Both the position numbers and the translations under genes were made by a program. This document shows, in pieces, positions 54,746 through 62,903 of a DNA stretch of 64,000 bases. Every line of letters begins with the position of its first letter. Positions within the stretch are counted from its first letter, which is position 1. The notes under the pieces were generated by a model, which did no database searches, was not told the origin of the DNA, and was given only the letters and a program-made list of their open reading frames with translations. Source of the stretch: an uncultured Bacteroidales bacterium (lineage in GTDB: Bacteria; Bacteroidota; Bacteroidia; Bacteroidales; UBA932); assembly GCA_905234475.1 (NCBI GenBank), contig CAJOHX010000010.1:1-64000 (forward strand). Reading direction: 5' to 3'.

Positions 54746-55372
54746 ATGGAATACCCCGATTTGCACCGTTACGTGGAGGCGGAAATCCTCCCCCGTTACG
54801 ACCGTTTCGACAAGGCGCACCAGCGTCCGCACGTGGAGCGCGTAATCCGGGACGCCCTGGCCCTGGCGGCCTTCTACCCCGTGGACCGGGAAATGGTCTA
54901 TGCCGCCGCGGCTTTCCACGACACGGGCCTGTGCGAGGACCGCGCCACGCACCACCTCGTCTCCGGGCGCATCATCCGGGAGGACCCGGCCCTCCCCCAC
55001 TGGTTCTCCCCGGAGCAGATCGAGACCGTCGCGCAGGCCGCCGAGGACCACCGCGCCTCGCTGGACCACGACCCCCGAAGCATCTACGGGCGCATCATCG
55101 CCGAGGCGGACCGGCAGATCGAGCCGGAGACCATCGTGCAGCGCACGGTCCAGTTCGGCTTCGCCCACTACCCCGACCTGGGGCGCGAGGAGCACTGGCA
55201 GCGCACCCTGGACCACCTCCACGAGAAATATGCCGAGGGCGGCTACCTCAAACTATGGATTCCGGAATCCCCCAACGCCGCCAAGCTTGCCGAGCTGCGC
55301 GCCCTCATCGCCGACCAGCAGCGCCTGCGGGCCCTATTCGATGCGATTTTCGACGCGGAGAGGTCAGAATAG
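54746..55372 (+). CDS. HD-domain phosphohydrolase
   Basis: The 208-residue protein, from MEYPDLHRYVEAEILPRYD, has an HD domain with HQRPHVERVIRDAL, AAAFHDTGL (the HD pair) and the downstream His in AAEDHRASLDHD. Such proteins hydrolyse nucleotides or nucleic-acid-derived phosphates; the substrate is unknown. A -7-like TATCTTCG (54734-54741) ends 4 nt before the ATG. The 3' end overlaps the convergent glycosylase gene by 9 nt. Confidence 0.85.
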   Translation: MEYPDLHRYVEAEILPRYDRFDKAHQRPHVERVIRDALALAAFYPVDREMVYAAAAFHDTGLCEDRATHHLVSGRIIREDPALPHWFSPEQIETVAQAAEDHRASLDHDPRSIYGRIIAEADRQIEPETIVQRTVQFGFAHYPDLGREEHWQRTLDHLHEKYAEGGYLKLWIPESPNAAKLAELRALIADQQRLRALFDAIFDAERSE

Positions 55373-55507
55373 CCGCCGATAGAAATCCGCCTTCTTCTCC
55401 AGCGGGAGCGGATAGGCGCGGGAGGTGGACGGCATGCGCCACCATTCGATTTCCCGGCCCCGAAGGTGGATTCGGACACATTCCCCGATGGGCGGCATGA
55501 CGGCTTG

Positions 55508-55573
55508 TTCCGGGCTCCCCTTCCGTCATTCCGGGCTCCCCTTCCGTCATTCCGCGCTTGACCCGGAATCTCC
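55508..55573 (-). repeat. Tandem 21-nt repeats plus family D hairpin in the glycosylase gene
   Basis: Two perfect 21-nt direct repeats (55508-55528 and 55529-55549) are followed by a family D hairpin (TTCCGCG-CTTGA-CCCGGAA, 55550-55568). On the minus strand it reads GAGATTCCGGGTCAAGC and so on, like the copy at 57303-57330. Confidence 0.75.
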
Positions 55574-55814
55574 TTCGCCAGGACGTCCAGCAGCTCTTCG
55601 CTGGCCTTGCCGCCCGTGGTCACGATCCGCCGGCACGCCGGCAGTCTGGCCACCAGCGCGCCCACGTCCGTCGGCTCCACCACCTCCAGGAATGCGTCGG
55701 AGGCATTGTCCTTGAGCCGCCGCACCGCCGTGGCCGTGTCGAAGAAGGCCAGGCCCTTCTGTTCGCAGAACGCGACGATCCGCTCCCGGTCGAATCCCTT
55801 TTTGCTTTTTCGAG

Positions 55815-55850
55815 CCAGTCTGCTGTCATTTCGAGCCTGTCGAGAAATCT
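55815..55850 (-). repeat. Family E repeat in the glycosylase gene
   Basis: On the minus strand this reads TTTGAGATTTCTCGACAGGC then TCGAAATGACAGC. The same motif (CTCGAAATGACA) occurs at 57341-57352 and 60049-60061. Confidence 0.6.
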
Positions 55851-56086
55851 CAAACCATCCGGCGTCCCCGAAATGGACCAGCCCCATCACTCTCCAGAAA
55901 TCATTAATGAAATTAGGATAGAAAAAGTCCATCGACCAGCGCTCCCGCGGCGGCGGGAAGCTGCCGAGAAAAAGCGTCGTCGCGCCAAGTGGCAGGAACG
56001 GCGCCAAGGGATGGTGCTCGATCTTCATCGAGCACAAAAATAGGAATTCCTCCACAAAAACGCCTTGTTTTGTGGATGGATCCCGC

Positions 56087-57253
56087 TTAAAGCCTACCCG
56101 GATAGGCTTCCAGCGCCTTCTGGAGGACGACGAGGGCGCGGGCGAGGTCCTCTTTGCGGAGGACGTACGCGATACGCACCTCCTGGCGGCCTTCGCCGGG
56201 CTCCGTGTAGAAGCCCGCGCCGGGCGCCATCATCACCGTGGCCCCTTCGTACTGGAAGTCGCTCAGGCACCAGATGCAGAACTTCTCCGCATCATCCACG
56301 GGGAGCTTCGCCATGGTGTAGAAGGCGCCCATCGGGATGGCGGAATACACGCCGGGGATCTTGTTGAGCCCGTCGATCAGGTAGTTGCGCCGTTCCAGGT
56401 ACTCCTCGTACACGTTCTGCAGATACTCCTTCTGCACGCCCACGGAAGCCTCCGCCACGATCTGGCCGAGCAGCGGCGGGGACAGGCGGGCCTGGCAGAA
56501 CTTCATCACCGCGTCACGGACCTGCTTGTTCTTGGTGCAGAGGCAGCCGATGCGGATGCCGCACTCCGAATAGCGCTTGGACACGGAGTCGAACAGCACG
56601 ACATTCTCCTCAATCCCCTCCATGTGGAAGGCGGAAATATAGGGCATGCCCGTGTAGATGAACTCACGGTAGACCTCGTCGCTGAACAGGTACAGCTTGT
56701 GCTTCTTGACGATATCACGCAGGCGCTGCATCTCCTTGCGGGTGTAGAGATAGCCCGTCGGGTTGTTGGGGTTGCAGATGAGGATGGCCTTCGTGCGCGG
56801 GGTGATCTGCTCCTCGAAAGCCTCCACCGAAGGCAGCCGGAAGCCGTCCTCGATGCTCGTCTTGACGCTCTTGATCACAGCGCCGACCGAGATGGCGAAA
56901 GCCAGGTAGTTGGCGTAGAACGGGTCCGTCACGATCACCTCGTCGCCCGGCTCCAGACAGGCCAGGAAGGCGAACAGCACCGCCTCGGAGCCGCCGGTCG
57001 TGATGATGATCTCCTCCGGGGAGAGGTAGATCCCGTACTCGGCATAATACTGCACCATCTTGGTGCGCAGGCTCAGGTAGCCGTCCGAGGGGCTGTACTC
57101 CAGGATGCTGCGGTCCACGGCCTTGAGGGCATCCAGGCCGCACTGGGGCGTCGGGATGTCCGGCTGGCCGATGTTGAGGTGATAGACGTGTACGCCGTTG
57201 CGCTTGGCGGCGTCGGCATACGGTACCAGCTTCCGGATCGGGGAAGATGGCAT
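56087..57253 (-). CDS. PLP-dependent aminotransferase, class I/II
   Basis: From MPSSPIRKLVPYADAAKRNG (388 residues) the protein is an aspartate-aminotransferase-fold enzyme. TTGGSEAVLFAF binds the cofactor phosphate; ILICNPNNPTGYLY, FSDEVYREFIYTG and FDSVSKRYSECGIRIG (Schiff-base Lys in SVSKRYS) are complete. The substrate amino acid cannot be told. The ATG at 57280 is only 4 nt after the -7 box TATCTTTG (57285-57292), so the second ATG at 57253 is the better start. Confidence 0.9.
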   Translation of the reverse strand: MPSSPIRKLVPYADAAKRNGVHVYHLNIGQPDIPTPQCGLDALKAVDRSILEYSPSDGYLSLRTKMVQYYAEYGIYLSPEEIIITTGGSEAVLFAFLACLEPGDEVIVTDPFYANYLAFAISVGAVIKSVKTSIEDGFRLPSVEAFEEQITPRTKAILICNPNNPTGYLYTRKEMQRLRDIVKKHKLYLFSDEVYREFIYTGMPYISAFHMEGIEENVVLFDSVSKRYSECGIRIGCLCTKNKQVRDAVMKFCQARLSPPLLGQIVAEASVGVQKEYLQNVYEEYLERRNYLIDGLNKIPGVYSAIPMGAFYTMAKLPVDDAEKFCIWCLSDFQYEGATVMMAPGAGFYTEPGEGRQEVRIAYVLRKEDLARALVVLQKALEAYPGRL

Positions 57254-57284
57254 GTTCTGGGCGCGTTGGGATATTTCCATACGG

Positions 57285-57292
57285 CAAAGATA
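57285..57292 (-). promoter_or_regulatory. -7 promoter box of the aminotransferase gene
   Basis: TATCTTTG on the minus strand. The nearest -33-like CTTG (57315-57318) is 22 nt away and lies inside a family D repeat. Confidence 0.5.
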
Positions 57293-57302
57293 CGCAAAAA
57301 AT

Positions 57303-57352
57303 GAGATTCCGGGTCAAGCCCGGAATGACGAAAGGTCAGGCTCGAAATGACA
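57303..57352 (+). repeat. Family D hairpin followed by family E motif, intergenic
   Basis: GAGATTCCGGGTCAAGCC plus its completing arm forms a perfect 7-bp hairpin (TTCCGGG-TCAAG-CCCGGAA, 57306-57324), followed by AATGACG and then GGCTCGAAATGACA. It fills the space between the aminotransferase start and the GH9 stop. Confidence 0.78.
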
Positions 57353-57353
57353 A

Positions 57354-60026
57354 CTAACGGAGGCTGGCGGCGATTTCTTCGGCTGCCAGCGACAGGCTCA
57401 CGATCTGGGGGACGTTGCGGGTGCAGCACTCGTTCTCGCCCCAGTGGAAAGGATAGTCGTCCTTGCACTCCAGGTAGTCCGGCGCCATCACCAGCAGGCC
57501 CGGCACAAGGCCGCCGGGGATCACGGTATAGTCCGCGCGGTTGTTGCCGTAGGCGACCTGCTTCACATCCACACCGACGGCGGTGATGAAGGACAGATTG
57601 CTGTAGGGATGGCAGCCGTAAATATAGTTCCAGGCATCCAGAACCAGCTGAGGATCAATCATATCCGGGAAGAGCTTCCAGACCTGGTAGCAGTTCTGCG
57701 CCCAGGCGAGGATCTGCTCGTTGCCGCCCCAGCCGCGACCGGAGATGGGCACGCCGTAGGGGTTGCCCTCCGCCTGCGCCTTCAGGCCTTCGACATAAGC
57801 GGGCAGCGCTGCGCGCACCGCCGCCTGGAAGTCGGCATCCATGTCGCTGTACAGCGAGAGCGCCGTCGACAGGTTGCCGCCTCCGCGGCCGAAACCGCCC
57901 CCGAAGCCACCGGCGGCGGAGAGCAGCGGTCCCACCGGGGCAGCCACGCCACGGGCCACGCCCTGGCGTCCGATCGCCCCGTCACTGCGTATGACGCGCT
58001 GCTGCGGCTGCGGCAGCTCCACGGGCTTGAGCTGCGCGAGCACAAGCGGCTCGAAGAAGTCGCGATACTTCTTCTCCCCCGTCGTGCGCCACAGCTGAAT
58101 CGCGGCAGCAATGCGTCCGTCGCCGCCAAAACCGCCAAAGCCGCCGAAAGCACCCTGTGCCGGCGCGGCCGCTTCGAAATTCTCCTTCCAAAGCTTGAGG
58201 GCATTATTCAGCGAACGCTCCGCCAGTTCAGGATTGAACGGCTTCAGCACCCGGGCCGCCGCGGCAAGCGCGGCGATGGTGGACATCTGCCCGGCAGGGT
58301 TGCCGCCGTTGGAGGTAAACGCGACGCGGTCGTCGCGCGTGCCGGTATGCAACCCCACCTGCTGGTAGGGAGCCAGCGTAGGATCATACACGAACCCGTC
58401 GGTGATCGTGGAGGCATCACCAAGGTGGTGGTACTGGTGCATCGTGCCCTGGACGATGCCCTGGGCCACAAAACCGATGTTCTCCACCTGTGCATTGACG
58501 TTCAGTACGCCGTGCTCCACCTGCTGGATGATATCGGGAATGCCGTCCGGACGGTGGATGTCCACGAACTGCGTCTTCTGGTCGATAAAGGTCTGGTCGC
58601 GCTCCGGGCGGAACTCCTCCCAGACGGCGGACAGCTGCGTGGTCAGGCCGATCACGGTCCCGGACTGGATGTCGAAGTCGCCGGCGTCGTACCAGGCACC
58701 CACGGCAAGGCCGGGAATATGCTCATAGGAGGCATACTTCGTATTGGTCACCGGGCCCTGGCGGTAGCCGTCCTGCTGCTCGTAGTTCACCGGCGCCTGC
58801 AGGGCGTCATCCATGTGGGAACGGCCGTGCCAGATGCGGTAGCCTTCGTTGACCTCCATGTGGTCCATCTGGACCGGCAGCCACACATCCATCGTGGGAT
58901 GCCACATCCCAGCGTAGACATTCTCCGAAATCGGGAAGGGATTCGTCACAACATCCTTGTATTCAATGCAATACAGACCCGGCTCGCGGAGCCCGCTGAA
59001 GTCGAGGGTCGCATAGTTGTAGCGGTTGTTGAACACGCCCCACTCCTGCACGATGACCTCGCGGGCCACCTGGCGGGAGCCGTCGGCGGCGATGCGCAGG
59101 ATCCGGGCGGTGCCGGGCACCTCATCCCTGCGGTCCAGCTCCACCACCGCCACCTTCTTGGCGCGGGGCGCGTAGCCGATCTGGGAGTATCCGACATTGG
59201 GCTTGCGGATCCAGTCCGGATCATAGGACGGCTTGACCGTCCAGCTCACCACCTTGCCGGTCTTGCCGGCAGGCAGCAGCGTACGCATCACGAAGGTGCC
59301 GTTCTGGGCGAGGTTGCGCCCGTCGAACAGGAGGATCTCGCTGTCGGAACTGACAGCCACGCGAAGCTCGTTGTCTTCCGGGGCCATCACCATCTGATGC
59401 CCCTTTGCAAACGGCTCAGGATCAATATATTCGGCATACCCGCGATCATCGAAGGTGGACAGGCCGAAGAACTGCGTAATCTTCTCCTCCACAGGCCTCA
59501 TCTGCGTCTCCCCTGCCGGGTAATGCGGCAGGATCCCCGGCTTGCCGTCCGCGAGGAAGGTCTTGCCGAAATAGCTGGCCGGGAAGAACTCGAAATTGAG
59601 CCCCGCCTTGCCCTCGAGCCTTGCCGGAAGCGGCTCGTCGAGATACACGCTCAGCGTGAAACCCGTCCCCTCTGCCGCCACCACGATGCGCGGGCGGAAG
59701 TCATAATCAGGATACTCGAAGCCCAGGTCGATGCTCTGCTTGTACAGATCCACGTCGCGGCGCAGCAGGTCGGGATAGATGTCCCACTGCTCGGGCGTGT
59801 CCATCAGGCGGATGCCGCCGCCCGTGGCGATGCGCTCGCCACGCTGGATCAGCTCGATGCCGGCCGTCTTCTCGTCGCAGAACATGCCGTTGTACTGGTT
59901 GCTGTAGACGAGCACGTTGACGCCCGTCTCTTCGTAGTATTCGTATTCGTTGAGGCGCAGGCCCTGCCCGGACGCAGCGGCGCCCAGAAGCAGCAGGGAG
60001 GCTGCTATAAGGAGGATTCTTTTCAT
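57354..60026 (-). CDS. Glycoside hydrolase family 9 enzyme
   Basis: The 890-residue secreted enzyme has a signal peptide (MKRILLIAASLLLLGAAASGQ), an N-terminal region, a CelD-like Ig domain (NVGYSQIGYAPRAKKVAVVEL ... GLYCIEY, about 270-365) and an (alpha/alpha)6 catalytic domain. The latter has the catalytic-base motif GAWYDAGDFD and a C-terminal acid region WGENECCTRNVP. GH9 members cleave beta-glucans such as cellulose or mixed-linkage glucan. Gly-rich loops (GGFGGFGGDGR, GGFGGGFGRGGG) interrupt the catalytic domain and are unusual. It follows the GH43 gene. Confidence 0.88.
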   Translation of the reverse strand: MKRILLIAASLLLLGAAASGQGLRLNEYEYYEETGVNVLVYSNQYNGMFCDEKTAGIELIQRGERIATGGGIRLMDTPEQWDIYPDLLRRDVDLYKQSIDLGFEYPDYDFRPRIVVAAEGTGFTLSVYLDEPLPARLEGKAGLNFEFFPASYFGKTFLADGKPGILPHYPAGETQMRPVEEKITQFFGLSTFDDRGYAEYIDPEPFAKGHQMVMAPEDNELRVAVSSDSEILLFDGRNLAQNGTFVMRTLLPAGKTGKVVSWTVKPSYDPDWIRKPNVGYSQIGYAPRAKKVAVVELDRRDEVPGTARILRIAADGSRQVAREVIVQEWGVFNNRYNYATLDFSGLREPGLYCIEYKDVVTNPFPISENVYAGMWHPTMDVWLPVQMDHMEVNEGYRIWHGRSHMDDALQAPVNYEQQDGYRQGPVTNTKYASYEHIPGLAVGAWYDAGDFDIQSGTVIGLTTQLSAVWEEFRPERDQTFIDQKTQFVDIHRPDGIPDIIQQVEHGVLNVNAQVENIGFVAQGIVQGTMHQYHHLGDASTITDGFVYDPTLAPYQQVGLHTGTRDDRVAFTSNGGNPAGQMSTIAALAAAARVLKPFNPELAERSLNNALKLWKENFEAAAPAQGAFGGFGGFGGDGRIAAAIQLWRTTGEKKYRDFFEPLVLAQLKPVELPQPQQRVIRSDGAIGRQGVARGVAAPVGPLLSAAGGFGGGFGRGGGNLSTALSLYSDMDADFQAAVRAALPAYVEGLKAQAEGNPYGVPISGRGWGGNEQILAWAQNCYQVWKLFPDMIDPQLVLDAWNYIYGCHPYSNLSFITAVGVDVKQVAYGNNRADYTVIPGGLVPGLLVMAPDYLECKDDYPFHWGENECCTRNVPQIVSLSLAAEEIAASLR

Positions 60027-60033
60027 ATAAAAC

Positions 60034-60062
60034 AGATTTCTCGACTAGGCTCGAAATGACAG
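60034..60062 (+). repeat. Family E motif between GH9 and GH43
   Basis: TTTCTCGACTAGGCTCGAAA followed by TGACA, an imperfect palindrome (TCTCGA / TCGAAA region), lies between the GH9 start and the GH43 stop. Confidence 0.6.
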
Positions 60063-60065
60063 GGA

Positions 60066-61193
60066 CTACGGATACCAGCGCTTCAGGAGGACGAGCTTGT
60101 CTCCGCTGTCGTCCACTTCCCAGAACTGCGGCTTGCGGCCCGTGTTGCCTTCTTCGTGGTGCACCACGTACAGGAGCTTGCCCTCGAAGGTGCGGAAGAG
60201 CATGCCGTGACCGGAATTGTTGGCCAGGAAGGGCTCCGGTTCCTGCACCCACGGACCGGCGATGGTGCCGGATTCCGAGTAGCACACAGCCTGCAGGTAA
60301 CGCTCCTTGCCCCAGGTGCTCCAGAGCATACCGAGCTTGCCGGTCTGCGTGCGGAACATCTGCGGGCCGTCGGTCACCCAACCGGGCATCTTGAGCCCGA
60401 ACGTGGCCTCGCCCAGGCCGTTCATCTCGCCGCAGCAAGGGAGTTCGCTGGCGCGGAACATCGTCACGGGGCGCGGGGACACGGTGTAGGACAGGTCCGG
60501 TGCCAGCTCGATGTAGTCCATCGTGCCGTCGATGAGCTGCGTCCACTCGTGGACGAAGATCATGTAGATCTTGCCGTCCTCCTCATAGAGCGTACCGTCG
60601 ATGCAGTCCCAGTCGTGGGGCTGGTAATCATAGCCCGGCGTAATCGCAAAGGACGTATACGGGCCCTCGGGCTTGTCGGAACGCAGCAGATAGGTCTGGT
60701 TGTGGGGGACATTGTAGCGGCGCGGGACCTGCTGGATGAGGTCGGAGTGGTCGCTCCACGTGCCCGCGTAATAATAATAGTCTCCGATCTTGTGGATCTC
60801 CGCCGCGGCGGCGAAGCCCGCCCGCTCGAGCCACAGGCCCTTGATATCGATGATATTGTAGGGACCGGTCCAGTTCTTGAGGTCGGTGCTCTTGTACATC
60901 CGGCCGCCGGAGGAGGTCAGGTAATAGGTCTTCGTGGCCTCGTCCGCCAGGATGTACGGGTCGCTCATCGAGAGCTCCTCGAAGGGGACGGTGCGAATCT
61001 GGTTCATCGCGGCCATGCGGGCGCGCATCATGGCGGCCATGCCGGCCGTATCGCGCTGCGCGGTCTGGAAGCCGCCGAAGTTACGCTGGCCGGGGGTGGC
61101 AGGCGGGGCCTGCTCACCCGGCAGAATCTGGGCAAAACCGGCCGTGCACATCAGCAGGGCCGCGACAGTCAGGAGACGAGAAAGGGATTTCAT
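60066..61193 (-). CDS. Glycoside hydrolase family 43 protein
   Basis: From MKSLSRLLTVAALLMCTAGFAQ (375 residues) this is a secreted five-bladed propeller glycosidase. MSDPYILADEATKTYYLTSS carries the general-base Asp region, and HDWDCIDGTLYEEDGKIYMIFVHEW and NSGHGMLFRTFEGKLLYVVHHE are typical. GH43 enzymes attack arabinan, xylan or galactan side chains. Together with GH9 and the nearby SusC gene it suggests a plant-polysaccharide locus. Confidence 0.9.
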   Translation of the reverse strand: MKSLSRLLTVAALLMCTAGFAQILPGEQAPPATPGQRNFGGFQTAQRDTAGMAAMMRARMAAMNQIRTVPFEELSMSDPYILADEATKTYYLTSSGGRMYKSTDLKNWTGPYNIIDIKGLWLERAGFAAAAEIHKIGDYYYYAGTWSDHSDLIQQVPRRYNVPHNQTYLLRSDKPEGPYTSFAITPGYDYQPHDWDCIDGTLYEEDGKIYMIFVHEWTQLIDGTMDYIELAPDLSYTVSPRPVTMFRASELPCCGEMNGLGEATFGLKMPGWVTDGPQMFRTQTGKLGMLWSTWGKERYLQAVCYSESGTIAGPWVQEPEPFLANNSGHGMLFRTFEGKLLYVVHHEEGNTGRKPQFWEVDDSGDKLVLLKRWYP

Positions 61194-61218
61194 CTTCAAT
61201 TTGGTTTTCTGTGAATGA

Positions 61219-61248
61219 CAAATATAATCATTTCCCAAAAAATACAAA
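61219..61248 (-). promoter_or_regulatory. Promoter of the GH43 (and GH9) genes
   Basis: TTTG (61245-61248) and TATATTTG (61219-61226) are 18 nt apart on the minus strand, directly after the recombinase terminator. Confidence 0.6.
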
Positions 61249-61277
61249 AGGGAGGCGCCCGTCGCGGGGCGCCTCCC
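61240..61277 (-). terminator. Rho-independent terminator of the recombinase gene
   Basis: The 11-bp stem GGGAGGCGCCC / GGGCGCCTCCC (61250-61277) is followed on the minus strand by TTTTGTATTTTTT. It lies 33 nt after the recombinase stop. Confidence 0.85.
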
Positions 61278-61309
61278 AGGGTCTATCATAGATAAGTCCG
61301 AATAATCTA

Positions 61310-61411
61310 CTACCACTCAGGGTTCTGGATGAGATTCGGGTTCTTGTCCATCACAGAAGTCGGATAAGGGAAGAACTTATGCTTGTTCTTGAAGCCGACC
61401 GTCCAGTTGGC
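61310..61411 (-). pseudogene. SusD-like C-terminal remnant fused to the recombinase
   Basis: The last 33 codons end in PYPTSVMDKNPNLIQNPEW, matching the FPIPQSEIDxNPNLxQNPGY ending of SusD nutrient-binding lipoproteins. No other part of a SusD gene is on this strand nearby. Confidence 0.7.
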
Positions 61412-62593
61412 GTCGATGGCCTCATGGGTAGCCACGGTGTAGAAGCGGCTGTCGGCCTTGATGTATTTTTTGACCATGGCCGGGGTGGTGTGGCCGGTGA
61501 TACGCATGATGTCATAGATGTCGATGCCGGCCAGGTACATCAGTGTCGCGCCCGTCCGCCGGGCCACTTCCTTGATGTCGCGGTTGATCACCTGGTCCTG
61601 CAGGTGCGGCAGGTGGTAGTCGTATTTCTCCAGGATGGCCTTCAGGGGTTTGTTGCACGGGATGGAGACCTTGGCGCCGGTCTTGCGCTGGCGGATGTTC
61701 AGGCAGGTGATTTCCCGTCCGTTGATGGTCAAGGGCTCGAAGTCCTCCTTCCGGATGTGGTTGTAGTCCGAGATCCGCTGGGCCGTCCAGACGCCGACCA
61801 TGAAGATGTCCCGGGCCTGCTCGTATTCGGCGGGCAGGTCCGACAGGTCCGCCGCCATCATCTTCTGGATCTCGTCCAGCGTCAGGTAGATGCTGTCCAC
61901 ATCGATTCGGGTCCCCTTGAACTGCTTCCGCTTCCAGGCGGGGTTGACCGACAGCCCGTCGAGCTCCGCGGCATGGAGGAGGGCCTTGATCTGCCGGACG
62001 CACTTTCCGACGGAGTTTACGGAATAGCCCTTTCGCTTCAGATATGCTGTGAAATCATAGTAGAAGGCCATATCGATGTCTTCGAAATCGTATTCGCGCT
62101 GGACGTCCTGCCCGAAGAGGGTGAGCTGGTGCAGGGCATGCCGAATGCTCCGCACGGTCGAGGAGGCGTAGTTGCGCCCGCGGTCGGTGTGACGCGCGCC
62201 CGAAGCGATCTGGTCAAGGAACTGGGTGACGTATTCGTTCAGCGAGGGCTGCTTCGCTTCCTCCTCCCGCTGTTTATGGGCGTGCCGGGCTTCGCGGTAG
62301 ATCACGTGGTCGATGATGTCGGCAAATTCTTTTTGCGTGATGCCGGTGTCGTTGGTAAGCGTGGCATTCAGCATGCCCTTGATCTCATCCATCTTCTGCG
62401 CCAGCGCCGGGTGCGTGTCGCGCCAGCGCATCAGCTGGACCGCTCCGTTGCGGCTGTTGTTCCAGGCTTGGATGTCCACGAGCAGGGGCGTGGATATCTT
62501 GTGGTTGATTCCCTGCTTGACCGATTGGAAGCGGACGAAGAGTTTGGTCATCCCCCTTGTCTTGGTCGTCCTGATGAAAAATGATGTTGACAT
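61310..62593 (-). CDS. Tyrosine recombinase, degenerate, fused to a SusD-like C-terminal tail
   Basis: The 427-residue protein has the Bacteroides-type N-terminal Arm/SAM-like domain (LFVRFQSVKQGINHKISTPL, 17-36), a core-binding domain and a catalytic part. Box I Arg273 (TAQRISDY), Lys304 (RQRKTGAKV), Arg345 (ARRTGATLMYLAG), His368 (GHTTPAM) and Tyr377 are present. The box II His that should stand three residues before Arg345 is missing: the chain jumps from NRDIKEV to ARRTG, as if 35-45 residues were deleted. From about 395 the sequence is no longer recombinase but FKNKHKFFPYPTS and on to NPNLIQNPEW, the typical end of SusD proteins. Activity is doubtful. Confidence 0.8.
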   Translation of the reverse strand: MSTSFFIRTTKTRGMTKLFVRFQSVKQGINHKISTPLLVDIQAWNNSRNGAVQLMRWRDTHPALAQKMDEIKGMLNATLTNDTGITQKEFADIIDHVIYREARHAHKQREEEAKQPSLNEYVTQFLDQIASGARHTDRGRNYASSTVRSIRHALHQLTLFGQDVQREYDFEDIDMAFYYDFTAYLKRKGYSVNSVGKCVRQIKALLHAAELDGLSVNPAWKRKQFKGTRIDVDSIYLTLDEIQKMMAADLSDLPAEYEQARDIFMVGVWTAQRISDYNHIRKEDFEPLTINGREITCLNIRQRKTGAKVSIPCNKPLKAILEKYDYHLPHLQDQVINRDIKEVARRTGATLMYLAGIDIYDIMRITGHTTPAMVKKYIKADSRFYTVATHEAIDANWTVGFKNKHKFFPYPTSVMDKNPNLIQNPEW

Positions 62594-62903
62594 GGCTCGT
62601 GTGTTTTGGGAAATTTAACACATTTTTTGTCAGCTGCAAAAAACAGGAAAAAGTGCGGGGGCTATTCCGGGGCTTTTCCCAGCCGTTTTGTTTTTCATTC
62701 ATGCCGTTTCAAATTTGATTCAAAGCCGGTTTCAGGCCCGTCCAGCGCGCATAATTCTTTAAATGTGACGAATTTTTGAACGCTTTTACTAAATTTTTGA
62801 AAAAACTAGCTGCTTTTTATCTATATTTTTGTATGCCGCTTCTTGTGGGCGGCCCAAAATGAGAAAAATGAGAACCAACTCACTCTAACCAAATTTTTAA
62901 TTT
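62594..62903 (+). promoter_or_regulatory. Divergent control region of recombinase and susC-like genes
   Basis: This AT-rich 310-bp region holds a -7 box TATTTTTG (62824-62831) for the susC-like gene; the nearest TTTG (62796-62799) is 24 nt away, longer than usual. A hairpin GCCGC / GCGGC follows in the leader (near 62836-62854). For the recombinase a TAAATTTC (62617-62624, minus) is the best -7 candidate. I see no long inverted repeat that would mark an invertible segment. Confidence 0.45.

Larger units (their letters stand above)
55364..56028 (-). pseudogene. Uracil-DNA-glycosylase-family protein, broken by palindromic repeats
   Basis: From MKIEHHPLAPFLP the gene matches small uracil-DNA glycosylases of Bacteroidetes (TTLFLGSFPPPRERWSMDFFYPN, FFDTATAVRRL, RRIVTTGGKASEELL). 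One repeat-derived stretch, SRQARNDSRLARKSKK (near 55802-55850), is inserted in frame after GWFEI. A second block (55508-55573) is not: after PGQARNDGRGARNDGRGARN the frame runs out of register and would stop at 55243. The conserved end RMPSTSRAYPLPLEKK is in another frame, ending at 55364. The product is probably inactive unless the shift is an assembly error. Confidence 0.72.

Noticed and set aside
55508..55549. CRISPR array
   Set aside because: There are only two adjacent 21-nt repeats without spacers, and no cas genes; they belong to the palindromic repeat block.
62594..62903. Invertible promoter in front of the susC-like gene
   Set aside because: The neighbouring recombinase made this plausible, but I found no inverted repeats flanking the promoter in this window.
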